The notes under the pieces were generated by a model. It was given only the letters and a program-made list of their open reading frames with translations. It made no database searches and was not told where the DNA came from. The translations under genes and the position numbers were made by a program. Source: CAG-411 sp045124315 (GTDB lineage Bacteria; Bacillota; Clostridia; Lachnospirales; Lachnospiraceae). Taken from it: a DNA stretch of 13,455 bases. The DNA lies in assembly GCA_045124315.1 (NCBI GenBank), contig JBGVLO010000110.1:1-13455 (forward strand). Reading direction: 5' to 3'. Shown here in pieces: positions 1-6,261 of this stretch (position 1 is its first letter; each line of letters starts with the position of its first letter).

Positions 1-342
1 AGGGAACTTGTTGTCTTCTCATGGATTGATATGTACAAACAAGATAGCGATATGAATGAGCGATGGGAAGAGACAGGAGTTTGGGATGACACACTGGATT
101 TGAGGAACAAATGGCAAGAGGAAGGAACTCTTTCTGATTGGGATTTCCTACAAGCCGCGACGGATTTTCTGCAAATGCCAATTGCTGATGCACTTATAAG
201 TGATAACTGCCTTATACGCATTTTTGCTATTTTAGATAGAAGAGTAGGACGGCGAACAATTAAACAAATGCAGGATAGCGAGATATATAAAACATACCCT
301 GAATGGGTACAGCAGTTTTATAAGCTTCGTTTTGAGTGCTGA
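1..342 (+). CDS. SF0329-like family protein, 3' end only
   Basis: The frame is open from base 1, so the gene begins upstream and only about 113 C-terminal residues are seen. The ATG at 31 is probably internal, because the coding frame continues before it and no ribosome site precedes it. The tail contains a run of helix-forming residues ending in LIRIFAILDRRVGRRTI and then YPEWVQQFYKLRFEC. From memory this resembles the C-terminus of the SF0329 family, where a LaLvDRRVGKR-type motif precedes a final YxLR segment. The biochemical role of that family is not known to me. The gene leads a row of small unrelated genes, and 96 bases separate it from the acetyltransferase. An ACTTTCA/TGAAAGT inverted repeat at 344-371 lies just after the stop, but it has no U-tract, so I do not call it a terminator. 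Family assignment is from motif memory only. Confidence 0.7.
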   Translation, partial: RELVVFSWIDMYKQDSDMNERWEETGVWDDTLDLRNKWQEEGTLSDWDFLQAATDFLQMPIADALISDNCLIRIFAILDRRVGRRTIKQMQDSEIYKTYPEWVQQFYKLRFEC

Positions 343-438
343 AACTTTCAGGCTTCTGTTGAGATGAAAGTAAGTATGAATTTGAATTTGATGAAGTGAG
401 GATAATTCCTATTTTCTTAACTTGGGAGGTGTTTGCAT

Positions 439-912
439 ATGGCTAACATTGAATTTATTAGATGTTCTGGGACAAATGAAGACTTTATCGAGAACTGTCA
501 GTTATTAGATATGGATTTAGATAGGCGAGTAGGAAGAGTTATTAAGAGAGATAAATATAAACAGTATAATCAGCTTGATGAGATAAAAGAGGTTGTAGTT
601 GTGTATGTTGATGGAAAAGTCGCTGGTGCTGGAGCAATTAGAGAATATCAGTACGGTGATATCGACAATGCAACTGAATTGAAAAGAGTATTTGTCAGAG
701 ATGAATTCCAAGGAAAAGGAATAGGAACCAAGCTGGTTTTGGAATTAATCGAATGGGCAAAAGAACTAGGATACAGGAAATTGATTCTTGAAACTGGAGA
801 ATTGCTACAAGAATCATGTCATTTATATCGAAAAGTAGGATTTAATAAAATGGATAATTATGGCCCTTATATTTCAATGCCAGAATCATTGTGCATGATG
901 AAAGAATTGTAA
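439..912 (+). CDS. GNAT family N-acetyltransferase
   Basis: This is a 157-residue single-domain GNAT protein, the usual length for the family, expected to transfer an acetyl group from acetyl-CoA to an amine in the cytoplasm. The acetyl-CoA pyrophosphate loop (motif A) is clear: beta-strand ELKRVFVRDEF at about 80-90, then QGKGIG at 91-96, followed by the helix TKLVLELIEWAKELGY. Motif B follows as KLILETG and then LYRKVGF near 129-135, ending in NYGPY. The substrate cannot be told from sequence. I choose ATG 439 because GGGAGG at 424-429 sits 9 bases before it. The in-frame TTG at 433 would be only 3 bases from that site. It sits between the SF0329-like gene and an ankyrin ORF, with no sign of functional coupling to either. 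Confidence 0.9.
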   Translation: MANIEFIRCSGTNEDFIENCQLLDMDLDRRVGRVIKRDKYKQYNQLDEIKEVVVVYVDGKVAGAGAIREYQYGDIDNATELKRVFVRDEFQGKGIGTKLVLELIEWAKELGYRKLILETGELLQESCHLYRKVGFNKMDNYGPYISMPESLCMMKEL

Positions 913-937
913 CGGTTAACTTTGATTATAATGCATA

Positions 938-1375
938 ATGCTACGAAAATCGGGATTTTACGGTTATCCACCAGTTGCTTTTCATGCAGCAAATAAAGAG
1001 AACTTGAAATGCCTTCTAAAAAATGGAGCGGACATTGATTATATTGCTGTTTTTTACAGAGGAACTGCATTGACAAAAGCATGTTCTACACTAGATGCGG
1101 AAGCTGTTAAAAATTTGCTGGATGAAAATGCTTCAATAAATGTATCAGGTGATATTGACGGAAAAACACTATTAGACACAACCTTGGCGCATTGTGATAA
1201 TATCTATATTCCTAAAGCACTTGCAATTTCAAAAATGTTGCTAAATGCAGGTGCGCTGATGACTGATAAAACAAGCGGATATGTTCAAAAGATAGGGGAA
1301 AGATTTGAGTTTTTTAGAGACAACATAAGCAAAGATATGTTGCCTACATGTATTAAAGACAAAATAAGTAATTGA
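938..1375 (+). CDS. Ankyrin-repeat protein, possibly 5'-truncated
   Basis: The 145-residue ORF carries about three ankyrin repeats. The first is near residues 11-36 (VAFHAANKENLKCLLKNGAD), the second near 42-70 (GTALTKACSTLDAEAVKNLL, then NASINV), and the third near 73-115 (GKTLLDTTLA, then MLLNAGA). A 30-residue helical tail closes it. Ankyrin repeats bind partner proteins, and small bacterial ones are often immunity or adaptor proteins. The start is weak: no Shine-Dalgarno sequence precedes ATG 938. In the same frame stops lie at 917, 923 and 929, immediately upstream. The first repeat begins almost at the start codon without the usual N-terminal cap. I read this as either a gene coupled to the acetyltransferase gene ending 25 bases earlier, or the 3' part of a longer ankyrin gene whose 5' end was lost. 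Confidence 0.6.
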   Translation: MLRKSGFYGYPPVAFHAANKENLKCLLKNGADIDYIAVFYRGTALTKACSTLDAEAVKNLLDENASINVSGDIDGKTLLDTTLAHCDNIYIPKALAISKMLLNAGALMTDKTSGYVQKIGERFEFFRDNISKDMLPTCIKDKISN

Positions 1376-1484
1376 GATGACAGATAACATATTGGTGACT
1401 CGTTATATGTGAAGTACCATAATGCAGATAACAGAAATTGATAGGATATGGGAATACATATAAGAAAAGTAGCAAGGAGACAAT

Positions 1485-1847
1485 ATGACAAAAATAGCAG
1501 AACAAGTTCAAGAAGAAAAGGCAATCAAAAAAGGCTATGCCTACCGGCATTTTAAGCGCAAACGAATATGGATAAATGTGCTTTTTGGGGGCTGGGGCAT
1601 AGGTATGCCACTTATACCAGGTGCACTGGATAATACATTGGTTTTGGTGATTTATATTGTCGTGGCATTGGGCTTATATTTATTGTGTATGAGATATATG
1701 TTTTTTAAAAGTTGGATTTGTCCGAAGTGTAAAGCGGAACTTCCCACTAAGCCACAATTATATAGATTTTCAACCAAAGATCCAGAGCTTGTAAGCAAGT
1801 GTCTGTACTGTGGATACGACCTGACAAAAAATAATAAAGGTGAATGA
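1485..1847 (+). CDS. Small two-TM protein with C-terminal zinc ribbon
   Basis: The product has 120 residues. A charged N-terminus (residues 1-27, rich in K, E and R) is followed by two hydrophobic segments near 29-48 and 51-71, with a short PGALDN turn between them. The C-terminal half contains CPKC at about 79-82 and CLYC at about 106-109. Two CxxC pairs in this spacing are typical of a zinc ribbon. The predicted topology puts both termini, and so the zinc ribbon, in the cytoplasm. I do not recognise the family and assign no function. The start is firm: AAGGAGA at 1474-1480 lies 4 bases before ATG 1485. It could be an orphan membrane protein of the immunity type, but that rests on context alone. 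Confidence 0.75.
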   Translation: MTKIAEQVQEEKAIKKGYAYRHFKRKRIWINVLFGGWGIGMPLIPGALDNTLVLVIYIVVALGLYLLCMRYMFFKSWICPKCKAELPTKPQLYRFSTKDPELVSKCLYCGYDLTKNNKGE

Positions 1848-1891
1848 AACATTGAGAATTTTTGGTAAATATTATTTGAGAGGATAAGAAC

Positions 1892-2167
1892 ATGGAGATG
1901 CATGATATGATATGCGATGAACTATTTGAGAAAAAATCGGTAGCAGCGTTTATGTGGTTAATTTCGCAAGGAAGAGAGTTAGAGGCAGCTTATGATGGGC
2001 AGTTGTTTTTAATTTCTTCTGATAAGTCGAAGAAAGAAGTTTCACTGTGGATAAATAAGGCGGAAAACTCATTTGAAACAATTGAAGATTTAGTTCAATT
2101 TGGTGAAATAAAAGGGAAAAAAATAATTGATATCTGGAATGAAATTGATTTAGAAACATTATTCTAG
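1892..2167 (+). CDS. Small acidic protein of unknown function (91 aa)
   Basis: This is a short, soluble, acidic protein without a signal peptide, membrane segment or cysteine motif. It has an N-terminal helix with an RELEAAYDGQLFLISSDKSK-type beta-rich middle and a C-terminal segment FETIEDLVQFGEIKGKKIIDIW. The regular pattern of hydrophobic and charged residues, and the AGAGG at 1879-1883 placed 8 bases before ATG 1892, support a real gene. I do not recognise the family. Directly after its stop another frame stays open (2149-2244) and encodes a plausible helical tail, so the present C-terminus may be the result of a frameshift or a gene junction. Its neighbours are equally small and unrelated. 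Confidence 0.7.
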   Translation: MEMHDMICDELFEKKSVAAFMWLISQGRELEAAYDGQLFLISSDKSKKEVSLWINKAENSFETIEDLVQFGEIKGKKIIDIWNEIDLETLF

Positions 2168-2244
2168 TTTATGATATCATTGAAAGAAACAGACAGCAAG
2201 CGGAAAGATTGTGGGAAATGTCTGCTTTGTGGGATCCGATGTAA
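2149..2244 (+). pseudogene. Possible C-terminal remnant of a lost small gene
   Basis: In frame 1, after a stop at 2146, there is an open stretch encoding a charged amphipathic helix (IIERNRQQAERLW) and then EMSALWDPM before a stop at 2242. It has no start codon with a ribosome site of its own and overlaps the end of the 91-residue gene in another frame. The composition looks protein-like rather than random, so it may be the tail of a former neighbour, or an extension of the 1892 gene lost by frameshift. Evidence is composition only. Confidence 0.25.
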
Positions 2245-2330
2245 CCAAGCAATTATAATGTGAATAGAAAGAAAAATGTGCCGATAAAAAATAGAGGACA
2301 AACTACATAAATAATGAGAAGGAGATACAT

Positions 2331-2462
2331 ATGAAGAATGCAACAAAAATTTATTTGCTATGTGTTCTATTATTGCTTACTACAACGGCATGCGAAAATA
2401 AAAAAACAGATTTACCAGAAAAAACAATAGGCACAGAAGCGTCTCCTTTGTATGATGTTTGA
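2331..2462 (+). CDS. Cut-short lipoprotein (43 aa)
   Basis: The start has the strongest ribosome site in the region (AAGGAGA ending 5 bases before ATG 2331). The product begins with a textbook lipoprotein signal: basic MKNATK, the hydrophobic run IYLLCVLLLL, then the lipobox TTTAC, with Cys21 as the acylated residue. Only 22 residues follow the cysteine (ENKKTDLPE and on) before a TGA at 2460-2462. Lipoproteins normally carry a folded domain there, so this looks like a gene truncated by deletion or frameshift. The next frame opens at 2452, overlapping by 11 bases, and encodes a membrane helix that could be part of what was lost. A genuine micro-lipoprotein, for example a lysis-type or immunity lipoprotein, cannot be ruled out. 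Confidence 0.6.
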   Translation: MKNATKIYLLCVLLLLTTTACENKKTDLPEKTIGTEASPLYDV

Positions 2463-2574
2463 TACAAGTTCAAAATATTGGAATTATATTTGGGTGTTTT
2501 TTATATTATTGGGAGGATTTGTGTTTGGGTTAGGAATAAGATTGTTGACCAAAAACAAAAACCAGGGAGTAGTT

Positions 2575-3420
2575 ATGAAAAATATGAAAAAAGTAAGAAG
2601 TATGTTGTTTATGTGCCTGGTTTTTATGGCAGCCTGCATGTTACAAAGTCAGGATGTCCATGCAGAAGAAGTGGGCAAATATGAGTTATCGGATACTCGT
2701 ACAAATGTTGAGTATGACGTAACAGGGGATGGGAAGCCGGATACGGTGAAAATTGAAAAGACCAATTACGATGATTACGGTTATGAAGGATTTAAGATTG
2801 TCATCAATGGGGAAACAGTATTAAATGAAACCAAGGTATATTATTACAGTTTAGGTTCGGTTTTTGTTCAGACAAAAGGTCATAGTTATTTCTTTATTTC
2901 CCTTTATGGCGATAATGATGATGGCCCGGAAATGATTTATGAGTATGTAGACAAAAGGCTCGTAAAACGTGCGAATTTGGGAGAAGATATCGGAAATTTA
3001 TTCTATCACTATAATGGAGTAATTTTATCGGTGGAACCCAATGCCATTAATTTAAAAGTTGCTGGTCAAACAGATATGCTTTCGGGAACAGAAATGTCTT
3101 TTACTTATAAAGTAGGATTAAATGGTGAACTTTCTTTCGACAAGGAAATAGTAAATGTTTCTTATACGAAGCAGCGTTACAGTTACAAGACAAATAAAGA
3201 TACAAAATCTAAGTATTTAATCGCAGCTAAAAAGATACCGGTATACCGTAATACAACTGGATCGGAGAAATCATTTACTATAGAAAAAGGAACAAAATTG
3301 AAGATTACAAAAGTCTATATGAAGGGGAAAGGTAGATATTATTGTATCACCAAGTCCGGAAAAAAAGGCTGGATAAAAAATAAGTATGGATGGTTCCGCT
3401 ATTTACCATATGCTGGGTAA
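2575..3420 (+). CDS. Secreted SH3-domain protein with Asp-rich repeat motif
   Basis: I choose ATG 2575, giving 281 residues, because GGGAG at 2565-2569 sits 5 bases upstream and the product then starts with a proper signal peptide: basic MKNMKKVR, a hydrophobic core, and a VHA cleavage site near residue 30. FMAAC at about 17-21 could alternatively act as a lipobox. Mature residues 35-60 contain YDVTGDGKPDTVKIE, a calcium-loop-like motif found in VCBS/FG-GAP-type extracellular proteins. The middle is beta-rich. Residues 212-268 form a bacterial SH3-like domain (KKIPVYRN, GTKLKITKVY, RYYCITKSGKKGWIK), which in such proteins usually binds cell-wall peptides. The frame extends upstream to ATG 2452, adding a membrane helix (WVFFILLGGFVFGLGIRLL) before the signal peptide. 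I take that as a fused remnant rather than the true N-terminus. Exact role unknown. Confidence 0.8.
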   Translation: MKNMKKVRSMLFMCLVFMAACMLQSQDVHAEEVGKYELSDTRTNVEYDVTGDGKPDTVKIEKTNYDDYGYEGFKIVINGETVLNETKVYYYSLGSVFVQTKGHSYFFISLYGDNDDGPEMIYEYVDKRLVKRANLGEDIGNLFYHYNGVILSVEPNAINLKVAGQTDMLSGTEMSFTYKVGLNGELSFDKEIVNVSYTKQRYSYKTNKDTKSKYLIAAKKIPVYRNTTGSEKSFTIEKGTKLKITKVYMKGKGRYYCITKSGKKGWIKNKYGWFRYLPYAG

Positions 3421-3474
3421 GAAACTAGAAAAGTCCGGGATGCACAAGATTGGAGCACAATGCTTGATAAATAT

Positions 3475-3491
3475 TTTTTACATTGTAAAAA
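3475..3491. promoter_or_regulatory. 17-bp perfect dyad upstream of dehydrogenase
   Basis: TTTTTAC and GTAAAAA are exact inverse complements around a 3-base centre, about 40 bases before the dehydrogenase start. Such a dyad may be a repressor operator. It is AT-only at its ends, so chance cannot be excluded, and I could not place a good promoter next to it. Confidence 0.3.
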
Positions 3492-3530
3492 GAATTCGAA
3501 GAAAGGTAGAAAGAGTAGGTGAACAACGGT

Positions 3531-4463
3531 ATGGTAATAAAATATTTGGAATCCTCCACAACCGGAGATGACGTGGATTTATCTTGTTTGGAAGAATTAG
3601 GAGATTTGGTCTGCTTGAATGTGGAGACAGAAGAGGAAATGCGGGAAGCTGTTCGGGATGCAGATGTAATCATTGTAAACAAACTTAAAGTCAATGCACA
3701 GACAATTGGACAGGCAAAAAGGTTGAAGCTTGTGTGTGAGGCGGCCACAGGAATTGATAATATAGATGTTGCATACCTGAAACAGCAGGGAATTGAATGG
3801 AGAAATGTTGCCGGATATTCCACCGACGCGGTAGCCCAGCATACGTTCGCCATGGCATTTTATTTGGAAGAATCCCTTGCTTACTATGATCAATATGTAA
3901 AGAGTGGGGCATATATAAAGAACCCTACATTTACCCATTTTGCAAAAGGCTTTCATGAATTAGCCGGGAAAACATGGGGTATCATTGGGCTTGGTGCTAT
4001 TGGAAGGAGAGTAGCCACAATTGCACAGGCATTTGGTTGTCGAGTGATATATTATTCTGCGTCAGGACAAAAAGCCCAGGATGGATATGAACAGGTGGAT
4101 TTTGACACATTGTTAAAAGAGTCAGACTATCTATCCATTCATGCACCCCTAAATGAGCATACTATGCATCTGATGGATCAAAATGCATTTGAGAAAATGA
4201 AAAAGAGTGCCATACTCATTAATGTGGGAAGAGGACCGATCGTGGAGCAACAGGCATTGTATGACGCGTTAGTAAATGGAGAGATTCGGGCAGCAGCTCT
4301 GGATGTGTTGGAAAAGGAGCCAATGCAGCCGGATAATCCATTATTTCAAATAAAAGACAGTGAAAAGTTATTGATCACACCACATATGGCATGGGCAGGA
4401 GTGGAAGCAAGAAATCGTCTGATTCGCACCATCGCAGGGCATATTCGTGATGTGATAAGGTAG
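3531..4463 (+). CDS. D-2-hydroxyacid dehydrogenase (hydroxypyruvate-reductase type)
   Basis: This enzyme should reduce a 2-keto acid to the D-2-hydroxy acid with NAD(P)H in the cytoplasm. From ATG 3531 it has 310 residues, normal for the family. The N-terminal catalytic part carries ATGIDNIDV and VAGYSTDAVAQHTFA. The Rossmann part has GLGAIG at 153-158. The catalytic triad is complete: Arg234 in NVGRGPIV, Glu261 in LDVLEKEP and His285 in TPHMAW. The GYSTDAVAQHTF block and the HMAW ending followed by EARNRL are typical of glycerate dehydrogenase/hydroxypyruvate reductase members, but the true substrate is not decided. AGGTGA at 3517-3522 lies 8 bases before ATG 3531. The in-frame GTG at 3519 overlaps that site and is less likely. 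The stop codon forms the first base of the palindrome that follows. Confidence 0.93.
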   Translation: MVIKYLESSTTGDDVDLSCLEELGDLVCLNVETEEEMREAVRDADVIIVNKLKVNAQTIGQAKRLKLVCEAATGIDNIDVAYLKQQGIEWRNVAGYSTDAVAQHTFAMAFYLEESLAYYDQYVKSGAYIKNPTFTHFAKGFHELAGKTWGIIGLGAIGRRVATIAQAFGCRVIYYSASGQKAQDGYEQVDFDTLLKESDYLSIHAPLNEHTMHLMDQNAFEKMKKSAILINVGRGPIVEQQALYDALVNGEIRAAALDVLEKEPMQPDNPLFQIKDSEKLLITPHMAWAGVEARNRLIRTIAGHIRDVIR

Positions 4464-4550
4464 TTACTATTCATGGTTGTTTTTGCAGCGATATGCCCTA
4501 TTTTTCGCAGAATTTTCTGAATGTAGAGAAAAAGAACCGTGGATAGTAAC
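4463..4550. repeat. 88-nt imperfect palindrome (MITE/REP-like element)
   Basis: The 16-base arm at 4463-4478 (starting GTTACTATTCATGG) and the arm at 4535-4550 (ending GGATAGTAAC) match as inverted repeats at 14 of 16 positions. As RNA all 16 pair, the two differences being G-U wobbles. After one mismatch, five more T-A pairs follow (4480-4484 with 4529-4533). The loop holds smaller hairpins, GCGA/TCGC at 4488-4508 and CAGA/TCTG at 4508-4519. It fills nearly the whole gap between the dehydrogenase stop and the Nudix ribosome site. Terminal inverted repeats with compensating wobble changes suggest a mobile palindromic repeat or a processed RNA hairpin rather than a standard terminator, as no U-tract follows. 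Confidence 0.6.
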
Positions 4551-4571
4551 AATATAGAAAGGATGGCAGAC

Positions 4572-5048
4572 ATGAATCAAAAGGGATTACAACCGACAAC
4601 ACTGTGTTATATCGAAAAAGATGACAAATATCTCATGCTTCATCGTACCAAGAAAAAAGTAGACATTAACAAAGATAAATGGATTGGTGTGGGCGGCAAG
4701 TTTGAAGAAAACGAGAGTCCGGAAGAATGCTTGTTGCGCGAAGTGAAAGAAGAGACCGGGTTCACACTTACAGACTATCAACTTCGGGGGATTGTTACAT
4801 TTATTTCAGATCAATGGGTGAATGAAAGTATGTATTTATTTACGGCAACCGGCTTTACAGGAGAGATGATCCAGTGTGAGGAGGGAGAGCTTGTCTGGGT
4901 GGAGAAGGACAAGTTGTTTGACCTGCACTTGTGGGAAGGAGATAAGATCTTTTTGGATTTGCTGCAGAACGAATCAGGCTTTTTTACATTAAAGTTAGTC
5001 TATCATGGAGATGGCTTGGTTGAATCAAAGGTTCATGTTTACAGATAG
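4572..5048 (+). CDS. Nudix hydrolase, 8-oxo-dGTP diphosphatase-like
   Basis: The protein hydrolyses a nucleoside diphosphate linked to another moiety, and close relatives are annotated as 8-oxo-dGTP diphosphatases of the MutT type that clean the nucleotide pool. From ATG 4572 it has 158 residues. The Nudix box is a perfect match to GX5EX7REUXEEXGU at residues 42-64 (starting GKFEENE, ending EETGF), so the metal-binding glutamates are all present. WIGVGGKFEE before the box and the C-terminal LHLWEGDKIFLDLL are typical of the subgroup. AAAGGA at 4558-4563 lies 8 bases before ATG 4572. The ATG at 4563 overlaps that site and the GTG at 4539 lies inside the palindrome, so both are rejected as starts. 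A terminator follows at 5128, so it is probably the last gene of its transcript. Confidence 0.92.
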   Translation: MNQKGLQPTTLCYIEKDDKYLMLHRTKKKVDINKDKWIGVGGKFEENESPEECLLREVKEETGFTLTDYQLRGIVTFISDQWVNESMYLFTATGFTGEMIQCEEGELVWVEKDKLFDLHLWEGDKIFLDLLQNESGFFTLKLVYHGDGLVESKVHVYR

Positions 5049-5127
5049 AAAAGAGGTATTGATTCGGATTATAAGGCAATGTATTTGTCGCTAAAAGATA
5101 TACATATGAATTATGATGACTGACCAT

Positions 5128-5169
5128 AAGGTATACTGGATATTCAGTTATTCGGTATGCCTTTTTTTT
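5128..5169 (+). terminator. Intrinsic terminator after the Nudix gene
   Basis: AAGGTATAC at 5128-5136 pairs with GTATGCCTT at 5155-5163 over nine positions, one of them a wobble. An inner CTG/CAG pair lies within the loop and eight T residues end the stem at 5162-5169. It lies 80 bases past the Nudix stop and insulates that gene from the LytTR operon. Confidence 0.85.
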
Positions 5170-5273
5170 CGCTTTTTAGAGAATATCATTCGGCATTATA
5201 TACGGTTCTTAGAATTATAGCGTGGAGTATTTGGATTTTACCCGATGTAGTATATGAAGAATTTCTGTCTTAT

Positions 5274-5303
5274 GTGCAACTTAGAACGGAATAAGTGCAA
5301 CTT
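5274..5303 (+). promoter_or_regulatory. Predicted LytTR binding site (direct repeat)
   Basis: The 9-mer GTGCAACTT occurs exactly twice, at 5274-5282 and 5295-5303, separated by 12 bases, so the repeats are 21 bases apart start to start, two helical turns. Paired 9-bp direct repeats with a 12-13 bp spacer are the known recognition geometry of LytTR-domain proteins such as AgrA and VirR. The site ends 70 bases before the LytTR gene, which suggests autoregulation. No convincing -35/-10 pair is visible: TATAAA at 5339 has only a poor partner TTGCTT at 5312, which fits an activator-dependent promoter. The rest of the gap 5170-5273 shows nothing. Confidence 0.7.
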
Positions 5304-5372
5304 GTGGAAATTTGCTTGTGTTACAAGAGAAAAAAAGATATAAAGGATACAAAGGAGTGTGAAAAACATAGA

Positions 5373-5825
5373 ATGAAACTTACATTACAGCAGATCGCTA
5401 AGGGAAAAGACGAAGTGATCATTAAGTACAAACTGAGGACAGAACAGATTGACCGAATTGTCAGTTACATAGAAGGAAAAGGAGAAAAGCTCCTTGGGAT
5501 GAAAGATGGCCAGGATTGTATGTTGTCCGTCCATTCCGTCATTTACTTGGAAAGTGTGGAAGGGATTTCTTATCTCTATACGGAGGATGCGGTGTACCAA
5601 TCCAATCTTACACTGGCAGCAGCTGAGTCAATCTATGCAGAGGACGGTTTTTTTCGCTGCAGTAAATCCATGGTCATAAATATGTACCGAATTAATAGAC
5701 TGAAAAGCATGTCGGGAAATCGCATTGATGTAACCATGGATAATGGCGAACATGTTGTGGTATCCAGACATTATGCAAAAGAGCTTCGAAGGTTATTAAA
5801 GGAGGGACAAAATGAGCAGATTTAA
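5373..5825 (+). CDS. LytTR-domain DNA-binding transcriptional regulator
   Basis: The 150-residue product has no receiver domain. Residues 1-44 form a short N-terminal region and residues 45-143 a LytTR DNA-binding domain, with VHSVIYLESVEGISYLYT, the core FFRCSKSMVINMYRINRLKS and the closing GEHVVVSRHYAKELRRLL. It belongs to the stand-alone LytTR regulators that pair with a DUF3021 membrane protein, as in the LytTR regulatory systems of streptococci and lactobacilli, where the membrane partner restrains the regulator. The start is the only ATG consistent with the domain. AAAGGAG at 5351-5357 is 15 bases away, longer than usual. The frame is open back to 5295, but that would run through the repeat site. 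The 3' end overlaps the DUF3021 gene by 14 bases, implying translational coupling. Confidence 0.9.
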   Translation: MKLTLQQIAKGKDEVIIKYKLRTEQIDRIVSYIEGKGEKLLGMKDGQDCMLSVHSVIYLESVEGISYLYTEDAVYQSNLTLAAAESIYAEDGFFRCSKSMVINMYRINRLKSMSGNRIDVTMDNGEHVVVSRHYAKELRRLLKEGQNEQI

Positions 5826-6252
5826 AAAATATTTATCGAAAGAAATTGGAATTGAGTTTAAGGCGGGGCTGTACTTTTATGCGATTCTGTTCTTCTATTC
5901 TCTGTACAGAATTGGGCAGGGCAGTTTTTTTGCTGATATTATAATAATGGCGGAAATGATTTTTGCTGCCTATGTGATGGGGTATGTACAGGTATATTTG
6001 TTGGGAAATTTTGATGAAGAAGAACAGTTTGGATTAAGAACCGGACTTGCATCACTTTTTTGTTCCCTGCTGTACACGGTTACAAGTTTTCTGTTACATT
6101 GGTTTGATCAAAATGTATTGGCAACTGTAATGTACTTTTTTTATATGCTATTTTGCTATGTATGTATGTTTTTGGTTTATAAAATCAAACGGGATATCGA
6201 CACAGAGTTGTTGAATCAGGAATTAGAACAATTCAAAAAAAGGAAAGGGTAG
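5812..6252 (+). CDS. DUF3021 family membrane protein
   Basis: The 146-residue protein has four predicted membrane segments at about 18-34, 41-64, 77-95 and 101-123, a basic N-terminus and a charged C-terminal tail (KIKRDIDTELLNQELEQFKK) that would face the cytoplasm. Size, topology and position directly after a LytTR gene match the DUF3021 partner. In related systems this membrane protein holds the regulator inactive, and here that role is inferred from context. GGAGGG at 5801-5806 is 5 bases before ATG 5812, inside the end of the regulator gene. The ABC ATPase starts 9 bases after its stop. Confidence 0.88.
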   Translation: MSRFKKYLSKEIGIEFKAGLYFYAILFFYSLYRIGQGSFFADIIIMAEMIFAAYVMGYVQVYLLGNFDEEEQFGLRTGLASLFCSLLYTVTSFLLHWFDQNVLATVMYFFYMLFCYVCMFLVYKIKRDIDTELLNQELEQFKKRKG

Positions 6253-6261
6253 GGTGAGAAC

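Noticed and set aside
344..371. ACTTTCA/TGAAAGT hairpin after the first gene
   Set aside because: No U-tract follows and the loop is 14 bases, so it is not supported as a terminator.
231..545. LDRRVGR occurs in both the SF0329-like protein and the acetyltransferase, with similar DNA
   Set aside because: Each occurrence fits its own family's normal sequence as I remember it and the flanks do not match, so it is probably coincidence rather than a duplication.
2452..2574. Upstream extension of the SH3 protein to ATG 2452
   Set aside because: It would put a membrane helix before a complete signal peptide, and no good ribosome site precedes 2452, whereas GGGAG is well placed before 2575.
3386..3571. 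61-residue basic frame across the SH3 gene end and the dehydrogenase start
   Set aside because: It overlaps two well-supported genes in another frame and has no recognizable protein pattern.
5295..5372. N-terminal extension of the LytTR protein to 5295
   Set aside because: It begins at a GTG inside the second copy of the regulatory repeat and adds a segment that does not belong to the LytTR family.
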